From Paraglaciecola polaris LMG 21857 (GTDB lineage Bacteria; Pseudomonadota; Gammaproteobacteria; Enterobacterales; Alteromonadaceae): 64,000 nucleotides of DNA. The stretch spans positions 248,001-312,000 of the forward strand of contig NZ_BAER01000017.1 of the NCBI RefSeq assembly GCF_000315055.1, given 5' to 3'. Under the pieces are notes generated by a model. The model did no database searches. It was not told where the DNA came from and saw nothing but the letters and a program-made list of their open reading frames with translations. Both the position numbers and the translations under genes were made by a program. This document shows positions 35,060 to 43,636 of this stretch, piece by piece (the stretch's first letter is position 1; every line of letters starts with the position of its first letter).

Positions 35060-35897
35060 TTTGGTTTGGGGTTCCTTTACTGGTTTGGCGTTTTAATACA
35101 CTGGGTACTGTTACTACTCAATGAAATTGCAACTTTTGATCCAAAAATCAAAAACGTGCCAAAATGAATCCCTATTAGACGAAAGAATGAGAACTTGCCG
35201 AATAAAGTTATTGTTAAAAAATGTCCATAATCACACTTTAGATAAAATGTGCGCCCTTAATTGACAGGATGCTTTCACTTAATGGATAAATGTCTGCACC
35301 CGAGCGTGCGTAAGCGTTACAACCCATGGCGACGATGCTCAGCTAGGCATTCCTAGGATAAAAAGAACCTACACATCTTGTGATGTTGCTTCAACTGTTG
35401 GGTTTGCTTGATAGCCTGTTAACAAAACTAAATAGCGGGAAAATAATTTGGGCCGTCGCAAAAAGGTTCCACCCCTCTATAAAATTACGCCTGTGGGACA
35501 TGAAAATCGACTTAAACTGTTCCTTTTTAAAGACAGCACTCAGGAGGAATAATTATTATCATTATTATTCATATACTTACAAGCGAGTCATAGTTATTGA
35601 TAATTGTCTGTTATGGGGAACAACACGCGCGAGCAGCGAAGATTTAGCCAGTATATCCCCCATACCCAGTCAGGTATATTTACGCTGTGTGTGTAAATTT
35701 TACCCGCTGCATAATGAAGTAAGATCTCGGTTGGTTTTTTATGGCGCGGCTTGCAAGGATAATGTGACTACCTGCAATAAAGCAGCAAATACCATAAAAG
35801 CAGCCCTTTAGCCTTTAACCTACAGAAACAAAAAAGCCGCAGTAATATGCGACTTAATCAAAATGTTATCACTGCCTTAACTAAGTCAGTTCATGGG
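35060..35897. other. Long intergenic region, no confirmed gene
   Basis: About 840 bases between opgG and fadR. It holds the opgG promoter and the fadR terminator. A 143-codon open frame (35380-35811, plus) shows no recognisable domain and no ribosome site at its start. A purine-rich AGGAGGAAT (about 35542-35550) followed by an AT-rich repeat of ATT triplets lies inside. A non-coding RNA or a decayed gene is possible but unproven. Confidence 0.4.
35831..35853 (-). terminator. Rho-independent terminator of fadR
   Basis: A short stem (GCCGCA 35836-35841 / TGCGAC 35848-35853, one G-U pair) followed on the minus strand by TTTTTTG. It is about 45 bases past the fadR stop. Confidence 0.7.
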
Positions 35898-36608
35898 CTA
35901 GTCTGCTATACCTTTGGGCATTTCGTCACGCATTTCATGCCACAACTTGCCACTTTCTATGCCGTATTTACGAATGATCAAAGGCACACTTTCGTAATCC
36001 CCCTGCTCAGCTAAGGCGAGTAGTTGTTTGTAATAGCCACGGGTCAAAGCCCGAGATTTTTCGCTTGAGAAATAATAACCGCCGATACGTGAATATAAGC
36101 CTTTAAAACCATTCATCATCAACACATATACTGGGTTACCAGAAGCAAACGCCAAATCGTGGTTTAGCTGATAGTCTTTAACGGCAAATGTCGTCCCATC
36201 ATCCCCATCATCTTCATATTTTTTCAGGATTTCGATGGTTTTCTCGGCGTTATTACGGATCGCGCCGCGAATAAATACCGCACTTAAATTGGTTCGTGCA
36301 GCCAGTAAATGATCGACCAATTCAGAGATCCCGTCTTCATCTAAACGCGCAAGGGTTTCTAATATATTCAATCCTGAGGTTTCCCAGAAATTGTTTACTT
36401 TAGTAGGTTTACCATGCTGAATCGTTAACCAGCCGTCACGGGCGAGACGCTGCAATACTTCGCGTAATGTGGTTCGGGTTACTCCAATTAATTCTGATAG
36501 TTCGCGTTCAGCGGGAAGAATAGTGCCAGGCGGAAAACGTCCGCTCCAAATAGACTCAACTATATACTCTTCGGCAAATCCTGCTGGACTCTGTGCCTTA
36601 TAAATCAT
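35898..36608 (-). CDS. fadR: FadR, fatty-acid-responsive GntR-family regulator
   Basis: A 236-residue regulator, close to E. coli FadR (239). The winged helix (about 8-75) includes [20 protein letters not shown] and [36 protein letters not shown], nearly the textbook FadR sequence. The helical acyl-CoA-binding domain fills the rest. FadR represses fatty-acid degradation genes and activates unsaturated fatty-acid synthesis; long-chain acyl-CoA releases it from DNA. It is divergent from nhaB, the conserved gammaproteobacterial arrangement, with a FadR-like operator in the shared intergenic region. Confidence 0.96.
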   Translation of the reverse strand: MIYKAQSPAGFAEEYIVESIWSGRFPPGTILPAERELSELIGVTRTTLREVLQRLARDGWLTIQHGKPTKVNNFWETSGLNILETLARLDEDGISELVDHLLAARTNLSAVFIRGAIRNNAEKTIEILKKYEDDGDDGTTFAVKDYQLNHDLAFASGNPVYVLMMNGFKGLYSRIGGYYFSSEKSRALTRGYYKQLLALAEQGDYESVPLIIRKYGIESGKLWHEMRDEMPKGIAD

Positions 36609-36646
36609 TTCATTGCTCGCAAGGTTATCAATATTAATTTGCTATT

Positions 36647-36663
36647 AACTGATTGTACCAGAT
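36647..36663. promoter_or_regulatory. Candidate FadR operator between fadR and nhaB
   Basis: AACTGATTGTACCAGAT matches the FadR consensus AACTGGTCnGACCAGTT at 12 of 16 fixed positions, counted by eye. It lies 39 bases upstream of the fadR start codon, where it could mediate autoregulation. Confidence 0.6.
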
Positions 36664-36853
36664 GATTTTTATCGGGAACAATGAATCTTTAACAAGATGT
36701 TAAGTTATATACTGACTGTCACATTCAATAAGTAAACTTTTAATCACTTAATTTAAGTTAAATGTAGCTAAGCATGCGATTTACCTTGCATTTTTCAGTT
36801 ACAAAATTTACAAAGTAGTTATAAAAGCTAGAAAATTTCAAAGGTTTCCATCT

Positions 36854-38434
36854 ATGCAACAATCAACCGTAGGCGCAGTTTATAGTAATTTTCTGGGGCA
36901 AGCCCCTGATTGGTATAAAAAATTCATCCTTGCATTTCTAATTATCAATCCCTTTTTATTCATGGCTGATCCGTATTTAGCCGGTTGGGCTTTGGTATTA
37001 GAGTTTATATTTACCCTAGCAATGGCGTTAAAATGCTACCCATTGCAGCCAGGAGGCCTGTTACTGATAGAGGCATTGTTCATCGGCATGACGTCCCCGG
37101 AACACATGAAGCATGAAATAGTGGTCAACATTGAAGTGGTATTACTGCTGGTCTTTATGGTGGCAGGTATCTACTTCATGAAAGACATGCTGCTGTTTAT
37201 GTTCACTAAGCTGCTGCTTAAGTTAAAAAACAAAACCGCCTTATCTATCTCGTTTGTGGCCGCATCAGCATTTTTATCCGCCTTCCTTGATGCGCTAACG
37301 GTAGTCGCAGTGATTATTGCGGTAGGTATGGGCTTTTATTCCATCTATCACAAAGTAGCGTCGGGCAAAGACTTTAACTCAGATCACGACCACACCAGTG
37401 ACGATCACGTTGACCAACCAAAACGTCAGGATTTAGAAGACTTTAGGGCGTTCTTGCGTAACCTGATGATGCATGCTGCCGTAGGTACCGCGTTAGGCGG
37501 AGTCATGACCATGGTAGGTGAGCCACAGAACTTGATCATTGCAGATAAAGCGGGCTGGAACTTTACTGAGTTTTTTGTGCGTATGTCGCCTATTACTATT
37601 CCCGTATTTTTTGCCGGTATTGCCACTACCTTCATGCTGGAGAAATTCAAAGTCTTTAGCTACGGTGCCAAATTACCGATAGTCGTGCGTGAAATTTTGA
37701 CCGCTCACAGTGAAGAACAAGAGAAAAACCGTACTAAGCAAGACAGTGTGAAATTGTGGATCCAGAGCCTGATTGGCGTTTGGTTAGTGGTTGGCCTTGC
37801 GGGTCACTTTGCCGCTGTTGGCTTAATTGGTTTATCCATTATCGTATTGGCGACCTCTTTAAATGGCATTATTGACGAGCACTCCATTGGTAAAGCTTTC
37901 GAAGAAGCGTTGCCCTTCACGGCACTACTTTGTGTGTTCTTTGGTATCGTCGCGGTGATTATCGACCAAGGTTTATTTACACCGGTCATTGACTGGGTAC
38001 TGACCTTTGAGGGGAAATCACAATTAGTGATGTTCTACTTAGCTAACGGGGCATTGTCCATGGTCAGCGATAACGTGTTCGTCGGTTCGGTGTATATTAC
38101 TGAGGTAAGCGCCGCATTAAAAAATGGTCAAATTACCCGAGACGAGTTTGACATGTTAGCTGTGGCCATCAACACGGGTACAAACTTACCCAGTGTCGCT
38201 ACTCCTAACGGGCAGGCTGCATTTCTGTTTTTATTAACCTCTGCTATTGCTCCGCTATTACGTTTATCATACGGCACTATGGTGTATATGGCGCTGCCTT
38301 ATACAATTGTGCTCACATGTGTAGGCCTAGCCGCTACCTACTTTGGTTTGGTTGATTTGACGGCTTGGTTGTATGATATGGGCTTGATTCAACACCACAG
38401 CGCTATCATAGGTACAGACGCAGCCGCTCACTAA
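36854..38434 (+). CDS. nhaB: NhaB, Na+/H+ antiporter
   Basis: A 526-residue polytopic membrane protein, similar in length to E. coli NhaB (513). It begins with [18 protein letters not shown] and contains [48 protein letters not shown] and [16 protein letters not shown], all characteristic NhaB segments with buried Asp and polar residues for ion exchange. It exports Na+ in exchange for protons at alkaline pH, which fits a marine host. It is divergent from fadR and ends with a strong terminator before dsbB. Confidence 0.96.
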   Translation: MQQSTVGAVYSNFLGQAPDWYKKFILAFLIINPFLFMADPYLAGWALVLEFIFTLAMALKCYPLQPGGLLLIEALFIGMTSPEHMKHEIVVNIEVVLLLVFMVAGIYFMKDMLLFMFTKLLLKLKNKTALSISFVAASAFLSAFLDALTVVAVIIAVGMGFYSIYHKVASGKDFNSDHDHTSDDHVDQPKRQDLEDFRAFLRNLMMHAAVGTALGGVMTMVGEPQNLIIADKAGWNFTEFFVRMSPITIPVFFAGIATTFMLEKFKVFSYGAKLPIVVREILTAHSEEQEKNRTKQDSVKLWIQSLIGVWLVVGLAGHFAAVGLIGLSIIVLATSLNGIIDEHSIGKAFEEALPFTALLCVFFGIVAVIIDQGLFTPVIDWVLTFEGKSQLVMFYLANGALSMVSDNVFVGSVYITEVSAALKNGQITRDEFDMLAVAINTGTNLPSVATPNGQAAFLFLLTSAIAPLLRLSYGTMVYMALPYTIVLTCVGLAATYFGLVDLTAWLYDMGLIQHHSAIIGTDAAAH

Positions 38435-38454
38435 AGCTGTTTTATATTACGAAG

Positions 38455-38479
38455 CACCGCCTTAGCGCGGTGTTTTTTT
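38455..38479 (+). terminator. Rho-independent terminator of nhaB
   Basis: A 6-bp GC stem (CACCGC / GCGGTG) with a 6-base loop followed by seven T. dsbB starts 34 bases further on, so it needs read-through or its own promoter. Confidence 0.85.
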
Positions 38480-38512
38480 GTTTATACGTGACGATTTTTA
38501 AAGAGTATTAAC

Positions 38513-39028
38513 ATGAATTATTTTTCAAATTTAGCCCAAAGCCGCTCCGCCTGGGCTTTATTGTTTTTGTCCTGCGCTGTGTTAGAAGCCTATGCGTTAT
38601 TTAGCCAGCATGCCATGGAACTGCGTCCTTGTATCATGTGTATTTATCAGCGTACCGCTGTTTTTGGGATATTATTTGCGTGCATCCCAGTGCTTATCCG
38701 CAACAACATCTTAACGCGCTTATTCGGCTTCACGATTTGGGGAATATCTGCGATTTGGGGCGGCTTAATTGCTTGGGAACACTACGACCTTCAACATGCG
38801 GCTAATCCATTTTTTGCCACCTGTGAAATTGTGCCTAACTTTCCATCTTGGTTACCTTTACATGAGTGGTTACCTAACATCTTCGCTGCCACGGGTGATT
38901 GCGGTGATATAGATTGGGTTTTCATGGACATGAGCATGCCTCAATGGATGATGATTATTTTTGCCATTTACAGTGCTATTTGGCTGCTGGCTGTAATCAG
39001 TCGTCTGGCAATAAAGCGCGCTATGTAG
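38513..39028 (+). CDS. dsbB: DsbB, disulphide-bond formation quinone reductase
   Basis: A 171-residue inner-membrane protein with four membrane segments. The first redox pair is C40 and C43 in PCIMCIYQR; the second is C104 and C130 in the second periplasmic loop, the same spacing as in E. coli. DsbB reoxidises DsbA and passes electrons to ubiquinone. The Arg after the first pair (R47) belongs to the quinone site. It follows nhaB as in many gammaproteobacteria. A small hairpin (39051-39065) lies downstream. Confidence 0.95.
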   Translation: MNYFSNLAQSRSAWALLFLSCAVLEAYALFSQHAMELRPCIMCIYQRTAVFGILFACIPVLIRNNILTRLFGFTIWGISAIWGGLIAWEHYDLQHAANPFFATCEIVPNFPSWLPLHEWLPNIFAATGDCGDIDWVFMDMSMPQWMMIIFAIYSAIWLLAVISRLAIKRAM

Positions 39029-39118
39029 ACACGATTAAATAAACATTCAAGGAGCACTTCGCTCCCTTTAATGCTTAAAACGTCCTGTTGTTGGAGGTGA
39101 CTATATTGCCCTCACGCT

Positions 39119-40072
39119 TCAAACAGGACGTGACGCCAAGTGCACCCCAGCTAACATGCACCGAATTGATCCACCAGCTGTTTCAATGGCCGATACATCA
39201 AGGGGTAACAAGGTAACTGACTTTTCAAGGATCCCCCGCTGTTGAGAATTAAGTGCATTATATGCCCGCAATGACAACGCCAATAACCGTTGAGTGTCAC
39301 TTTGCAACTCTAAAGCATTGCCACAAAATTCAGTGATTTGTTGCTCCGTTAAATAAATCACCTCACGGCCTGAGCCTTCGAAACGAGCAATGATTTCGTT
39401 ACGGCGAGTATCGCTAGTGACCATATCGCCGCCTAGCATGACAAAGTCGGTGCCGATACACATCAATACGTTCGTGTGATACACAGCAACTCCATTCTCA
39501 TCCTTGGCATCAAACAGCATAGGCTCATAGTTAAAATGACTACAGAAGCGCTCTAAAGCGAGTGGGTTTGCTCTATTCGATTGCACCGCATAGGCTACGC
39601 GTTCGATATGATCGAGCACCATAGCACCTGTCCCTTCTAAATATAACTGATCTTGTTCAAGGCCTGAGTAATCGATAACGTCTTGTACACGGTAGGCCTG
39701 TTTGAGCATATTAATAATATCACTGCGCCTTTCTAGGCGTCGATTGTCGGCATACATAGGATATATCGCAATATGTCCACCACTGTGAGTAGAAAACCAA
39801 TTATTGGGAAAAACAGAATCAGGGGTTGCATAGCTTTCATCTTCAAAAATATGTACCCGTATACCCTGCTCTTCTAGCTGCTTAGCCGCCGTGCTGACTT
39901 GCTGAAAAGCTAGACTATCCAAAGGCGTTGCTGTCATATGAGCAACGCTCTCAGCATTGTCCCCAGCCAGCGCTTGAAAGGCGTTATCTCCTTGAGTTTG
40001 CGGGTTTGCGTAAAAGTGATGAGGGCGGATCATGATAACCGCCGATGGTGCCTGAGGATTGCGCTTATTCAT
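39119..40072 (-). CDS. ctlX: CtlX-type citrulline/arginine-utilising hydrolase
   Basis: A 317-residue member of the guanidine-modifying enzyme superfamily. Motifs in order: VIMIRPHHFYANPQT near the start, VFPNNWFSTHSGG (Asn/Asp substrate loop), YLEGTGAMVLDH, YHTNVLMCIGTDFVMLG with the catalytic His, and GSIRCMLAGVHL with the nucleophilic Cys at about 305. These features fit CtlX, reported in Francisella to hydrolyse citrulline to ornithine; arginine deiminase activity cannot be excluded. The ATG at 40072 follows AAGGTGG and is 4 bases past the ornithine cyclodeaminase stop, so they form an operon converting citrulline to ornithine and on to proline. Confidence 0.85.
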   Translation of the reverse strand: MNKRNPQAPSAVIMIRPHHFYANPQTQGDNAFQALAGDNAESVAHMTATPLDSLAFQQVSTAAKQLEEQGIRVHIFEDESYATPDSVFPNNWFSTHSGGHIAIYPMYADNRRLERRSDIINMLKQAYRVQDVIDYSGLEQDQLYLEGTGAMVLDHIERVAYAVQSNRANPLALERFCSHFNYEPMLFDAKDENGVAVYHTNVLMCIGTDFVMLGGDMVTSDTRRNEIIARFEGSGREVIYLTEQQITEFCGNALELQSDTQRLLALSLRAYNALNSQQRGILEKSVTLLPLDVSAIETAGGSIRCMLAGVHLASRPV

Positions 40073-40076
40073 AAAT

Positions 40077-41144
40077 TTAGGCCACCTTGCAGGTTTGATT
40101 GTGAGCCTTAAATAGACCGAACAAATTACGTGGTTCATCGGGCCTAGCAATGAGTTCGAGCTCTTTAACGGATAAGTATTGCTTCATAAGTTTGTGCACA
40201 TAACACAAGGCAGAAAAATCCTCAGTGGCAAAGCCAACGCCATCAAAAATGGTCAATTGCGTTTGCGTTGTGCGTCCCGCCGTGTGGCCGGCTATTACGT
40301 TATGCATTTCTATAACGGGGAAGTCAGCGGCCAATTGCTGAATGTCGCCTTCGATGCGCGTTTGCTCTTCGTACTCAACAAACACATCAGCGCGCAGCAA
40401 TAACGCTTTATCAATTTCCGCTTTACCAGGACAATCACCACCAATTGCATTTACATGAACACCGTCTTTGACCATATCTGTGGTTAGTATGGTTGCGTTA
40501 CGTTTGTCTGCCGTGCACGTAGTGATGATGTCCGCTCCTACTAAAGCTTGCTCAGGTGATGTGCAAATCGTCACGTCAAAACCATACTGAATAAGATTAG
40601 CTTGACACTTTTTACTGGCGTTAGTGTCAACATCATAAAGTCGTAATGTATTAATGCCCAACAGGGTGCGAAACGCAAAAGCTTGAAATTCAGATTGCGC
40701 GCCATTGCCAATCAATGCCATACAAGTGCTGTTTGCTGGGGCTAAATAGGTGGCCATAAGTGCAGATGTCGCACCTGTGCGTAGGGCGGTCAGTAAAGTC
40801 ATCTCAGATAACAAAACTGGGTAGCCTGAATCAACATCGGCCAGTACCCCAAAAGCAGTCACAGTCTGCAAACCCAACAGGGTATTCTTTGGATGACCGT
40901 TAACGTATTTAAAACTGAAACGTTGACCATCACTGGTAGGCATCAATTCAATGACCCCTTCAGGAGAGTGAGCAGCAAAACGCGGGGATTTATCAAACTG
41001 TGCCCAACGCTTAAAATCGTCTTCTATGGTATTAGCAAGGCCTTTAATAAAGGACTCAATACCGACCCGACTCACTAAGTCCAAGACATCTTGCACACTT
41101 AGAAATGCCACTTGTGATACCGCTGTTTGTTTGCTGCTTTGCAT
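40077..41144 (-). CDS. Ornithine cyclodeaminase/mu-crystallin family enzyme
   Basis: A 355-residue NAD-dependent enzyme. Hallmarks include VTAFGVLADVDSGYPVLLSE, LTALRTGATSALMATYLA and the Rossmann fold CMALIGNGAQSEFQAFAF (about 135-152); the catalytic Asp is expected in the loop containing VNAIGGDCPGKAE. Ornithine cyclodeaminase releases ammonia from L-ornithine and closes the ring to proline. The gene is upstream of ctlX and divergent from an Lrp-type regulator gene, so a catabolic role for ornithine/citrulline nitrogen is likely. Related alanine dehydrogenases or lysine cyclodeaminases cannot be ruled out by eye. Confidence 0.9.
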   Translation of the reverse strand: MQSSKQTAVSQVAFLSVQDVLDLVSRVGIESFIKGLANTIEDDFKRWAQFDKSPRFAAHSPEGVIELMPTSDGQRFSFKYVNGHPKNTLLGLQTVTAFGVLADVDSGYPVLLSEMTLLTALRTGATSALMATYLAPANSTCMALIGNGAQSEFQAFAFRTLLGINTLRLYDVDTNASKKCQANLIQYGFDVTICTSPEQALVGADIITTCTADKRNATILTTDMVKDGVHVNAIGGDCPGKAEIDKALLLRADVFVEYEEQTRIEGDIQQLAADFPVIEMHNVIAGHTAGRTTQTQLTIFDGVGFATEDFSALCYVHKLMKQYLSVKELELIARPDEPRNLFGLFKAHNQTCKVA

Positions 41145-41286
41145 GATTACCTCATTCTCTAAAATTCAGAAGAACAGTGTAAGTAACCACACAGTCAGTT
41201 TAAATGCTAAATAGTTACAACTTTTGCTAGAAAATAAAGCAAATAGCTACCATCAAGCTAACAATATGTTAAAAAGGAACAACTAA

Positions 41287-41310
41287 ATGGAAATACCAGT
41301 GAAATCATGA
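41287..41310 (+). CDS. Seven-codon leader ORF coupled to the Lrp-type gene
   Basis: ATG at 41287 follows AAAAAGGAAC, a strong ribosome site, and encodes MEIPVKS before a TGA that overlaps the next ATG (41307) as ATGA. The regulator gene itself has no ribosome site, so ribosomes ending this leader may start the regulator. This is a reading of sequence, not a proven gene. Confidence 0.5.
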   Translation: MEIPVKS

Positions 41311-41741
41311 AAGAAACGCAATTGCTAGATGATCTAGATATTAGCTTAATCGCTATTTTACGCAAAGATGGCCGTGCGCCTGTCGCAAAACTGTCGCAAA
41401 TACTGGGGGTATCTCGAGGGACAATACAGAATCGACTCGATAGGTTGCTGAGTTCAGGAGCAATTTTAGGCTTTACCATCAGAGCCCATCATGAAGTCGA
41501 GCAGAACGTCATCAAAGCCATTATGATGATTGAAGTGGCGGGTAAATCTACTTCACAAGTGATTCAAAAGTTAAGGGGTATACCTGAATTGACCTACCTG
41601 CATACCACCAATGGCGCGTGGGATTTAATCGCCAACATTCAAACCACCACCTTGACCGAGTTTGACCGCGTATTGCGCGTGGTACGAATGACGCCTGGGG
41701 TTGTTAACAGCGAAACCAGCATTTTACTCAGTTCAATTTAA
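41307..41741 (+). CDS. Lrp/AsnC-family transcriptional regulator
   Basis: A 144-residue regulator. The N-terminal helix-turn-helix (about 8-52) includes LDISLIAILRKDGRAPVAKL and GVSRGTIQNRLDRLLSSGAI. The C-terminal RAM domain (about 60-140) has KAIMMIEVAGKSTSQVIQ and GAWDLIANIQTT, where an amino acid would bind. It is divergent from the ornithine cyclodeaminase-ctlX operon, so it probably controls that operon in response to arginine, ornithine or a relative. Its ATG lacks a ribosome site and overlaps the stop of a 7-codon leader frame. Confidence 0.92.
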   Translation: MKETQLLDDLDISLIAILRKDGRAPVAKLSQILGVSRGTIQNRLDRLLSSGAILGFTIRAHHEVEQNVIKAIMMIEVAGKSTSQVIQKLRGIPELTYLHTTNGAWDLIANIQTTTLTEFDRVLRVVRMTPGVVNSETSILLSSI

Positions 41742-42043
41742 GCCATGCGAAATCGTGCTTGACCTTCATGACAGATGCCTCCTAAAGCGACTCCATAGTA
41801 ATGCATAATCGATCTAAAAATAATGGGGTGTTGGTTAGTCGAAGACGATCTGTTTTCTGTTGATGATAAGCTCCCTCGATGACTGAGTATTTTCAACGAT
41901 TGTCTGTACCAGATATTCATTGTCATTGTCTTAAATACCCAAGCTGACACGCCTAGTCTAGCGCGTTTTTTCAGGGTTAATAGCGCACCACATCGGGATT
42001 TTACATACATTAGATCCCGTGGACTACGTGCTAAAAACGCTGT
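41742..42043. other. Intergenic region, no gene recognised
   Basis: About 300 bases between the Lrp-type gene and ycgN. The 90-codon minus-strand frame (41738-42010) has no recognisable product. An AGGAGG followed by an ATG and 13 codons (minus strand, overlapping the regulator's end) is probably chance. Confidence 0.4.
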
Positions 42044-42538
42044 TTACTCCACGTCGTCTTGGGGCCAAACAGCAATATAATCTTCAAAATCATCGAGTTC
42101 AACATCATGATCAAAGACCGTTTTACCTCGCACTGACATACCCACTTTGTGCATTTTTGCTTTTTTGCCTTTATTCAACAGCGGATGCCATGATGGTAAA
42201 CCGCGGCCTTCATGCAAGCGCCGATAGCTGCAACTGGTCGGCATGAAGAATATATCGTCGATATTGCTTTTAGTCAGCTTTACACAGTCGGGCACTAATA
42301 TTGTGCGCTCTTCATAGCGCGTACAATTGCACGTTTTTGTGTTTAATAGACCACAGGCAATATTGGTATAGTGAATTTGTTCGCCGCTATTGATATGTGC
42401 CGTTGGTGCTGCAGTTTCAGCAGCGTCATCGTCAATAAATTTATGCAAACAACATTTTGCACAGCCGTCACAAATAGACTCCCATTGGGTTTCGTTCATT
42501 TTTTCTAGTGGCGTATCTAGCCAAAATTTATCGTTCAT
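42044..42538 (-). CDS. ycgN: YcgN-family cysteine-cluster protein
   Basis: A 164-residue soluble protein opening MNDKFWLDTPLEKMNETQWESIC and continuing CDGCAKCCLHKF. Several further Cys residues (CGLLNTKTCNCTRYEER, DCVKL, SCSYR) form the zinc- or iron-sulphur-binding set that defines the YkgJ/YcgN family. The C-terminal part (SWHPLLNKGKKAKMHKVGMS) is typical of YcgN. Function is unknown; a metal-cluster role is inferred. The ATG at 42538 overlaps the STAS-like gene by 11 bases, and the gene ends the operon that starts at rnd. Confidence 0.9.
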   Translation of the reverse strand: MNDKFWLDTPLEKMNETQWESICDGCAKCCLHKFIDDDAAETAAPTAHINSGEQIHYTNIACGLLNTKTCNCTRYEERTILVPDCVKLTKSNIDDIFFMPTSCSYRRLHEGRGLPSWHPLLNKGKKAKMHKVGMSVRGKTVFDHDVELDDFEDYIAVWPQDDVE

Positions 42539-42911
42539 AATTATACAGTAACCAGGCGATTGCCTTACTTTTAGTTTCAAAATTCTTAATTGGTAAATCA
42601 AATTTTTGGCAGATGTCGTCTATCAACCCATGGACATTGCCTAAAGTAGGAACCAGGCGAGCCATGCGTAAGGTGCCCAACCAATCTTCGTCGCGCATAC
42701 GTACTAATACGTTCATCATCATGGCGTTATCATAGGTAACACTTAGGTCTGTCAGCTCCAACAAGATCCCTTTTAGATTATGTATATGGGCTAAGTTGAT
42801 CGCTTTTTTGATGACGACTTCCATTTTATCCACATGATCTACGTGACCTGAGGCTTCGAAAATCACCAACTTATTGGCTAAATCTAAACGATGATGTTGG
42901 GTGAAAATCAT
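42528..42911 (-). CDS. STAS/SpoIIAA-like domain protein
   Basis: A 127-residue single-domain protein. The segment LVIFEASGHVDHVDKMEVVI resembles strand-helix elements of SpoIIAA-like STAS proteins, and LKGILLELTDLSVTYDNAMMM matches the conserved central strand and helix. There is no obvious phosphorylatable Ser at the classic position. Such proteins bind anti-sigma factors, membrane transporters or lipids. It is encoded between the ycgM-like gene (65 bases upstream) and ycgN (overlapping), probably in one operon. The specific role is unknown. Confidence 0.72.
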   Translation of the reverse strand: MIFTQHHRLDLANKLVIFEASGHVDHVDKMEVVIKKAINLAHIHNLKGILLELTDLSVTYDNAMMMNVLVRMRDEDWLGTLRMARLVPTLGNVHGLIDDICQKFDLPIKNFETKSKAIAWLLYNYER

Positions 42912-42976
42912 TAGGTATTACTCTCTTTCACTGGTTAGTCAGCTACTTTCAATGCTAGCTAACGCAGTTTTTTTAT

Positions 42977-43636
42977 TCAAATGACTTTAGTCTTAACGGA
43001 AAAGTGATCCGACAAGCATATGGTTAAATCGTCATTTTCAGTCAATGGCCCAACCCCTTTAGGGGTGCCAGTTAACACGATATCACCTGGCAACAAGGTG
43101 AAGGTTCGAGAAATTTCCACCAGTAAAGATAAAATGTCGTGCATCATATGCGCACTATTACCTTGCTGGGTGAGTTTACCATTGACCGCCATACTAAACT
43201 CGATGTTTTGCTCTATTGCGATGTCACTAATGGGTACAAATGTTGATGTGGGGCAGCTCAAATCAAAGCTCTTTGCCCGTTCCCAAGGTTGACCCTGGCC
43301 TTTTAATCTGTCTTGAACTTCTCGCAGCGTAAGATCAAGACTTAAGCCTACGCCCAATATACTTTTCCTTGCACTTTGCTCGTCACTATTGGTTAAACGT
43401 TGACCAATTAAAATAGCAATTTCCAATTCGTGGTGACAACTTCCCTGCCCTTTAAGCAGATTGATAGGTTGGGCTAAATCACACAAGGCCGTGTTGGGTT
43501 TGATAAACAACAGTGGCTCTTGTGGTACCTCATTATTTAACTCTTGAATATGCTCAAGGTAATTACGACCCACGCAAACAATCTTACCCAAGGGTAAATC
43601 AATGATTTCACCGCCTAAAAACTTGTGTTGATACAT
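42977..43636 (-). CDS. Fumarylacetoacetate hydrolase-family protein (YcgM-like)
   Basis: A 219-residue enzyme with the FAH fold. KIVCVGRNYLEHIQELNN opens the core; metal ligands are the Glu residues in HHELEIAILIG and the Asp in LSLDLTLREVQDRLK; the C-terminal motif LLPGDIVLTGTPKGVGPL is diagnostic. Relatives (YcgM/FAHD1) act as acylpyruvate hydrolases or oxaloacetate decarboxylases. The gene directly follows the ycgL/mltB-like part of the operon: its start abuts the transglycosylase stop. The neighbourhood ycgL-ycgM-ycgN is conserved in enterics. Confidence 0.9.
   Translation of the reverse strand: MYQHKFLGGEIIDLPLGKIVCVGRNYLEHIQELNNEVPQEPLLFIKPNTALCDLAQPINLLKGQGSCHHELEIAILIGQRLTNSDEQSARKSILGVGLSLDLTLREVQDRLKGQGQPWERAKSFDLSCPTSTFVPISDIAIEQNIEFSMAVNGKLTQQGNSAHMMHDILSLLVEISRTFTLLPGDIVLTGTPKGVGPLTENDDLTICLSDHFSVKTKVI

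Noticed and set aside
35380-35811. 143-codon frame on the plus strand between opgG and fadR
   Set aside because: No ribosome site at its start, unusual Leu/Tyr/Asn-rich composition and no recognisable domain; kept only as a possible RNA or relic region.
41738-42010. 90-codon minus-strand frame near the Lrp-type gene
   Set aside because: No known family, overlaps the regulator end and reads like random sequence; not enough to call a gene or a transposase relic.
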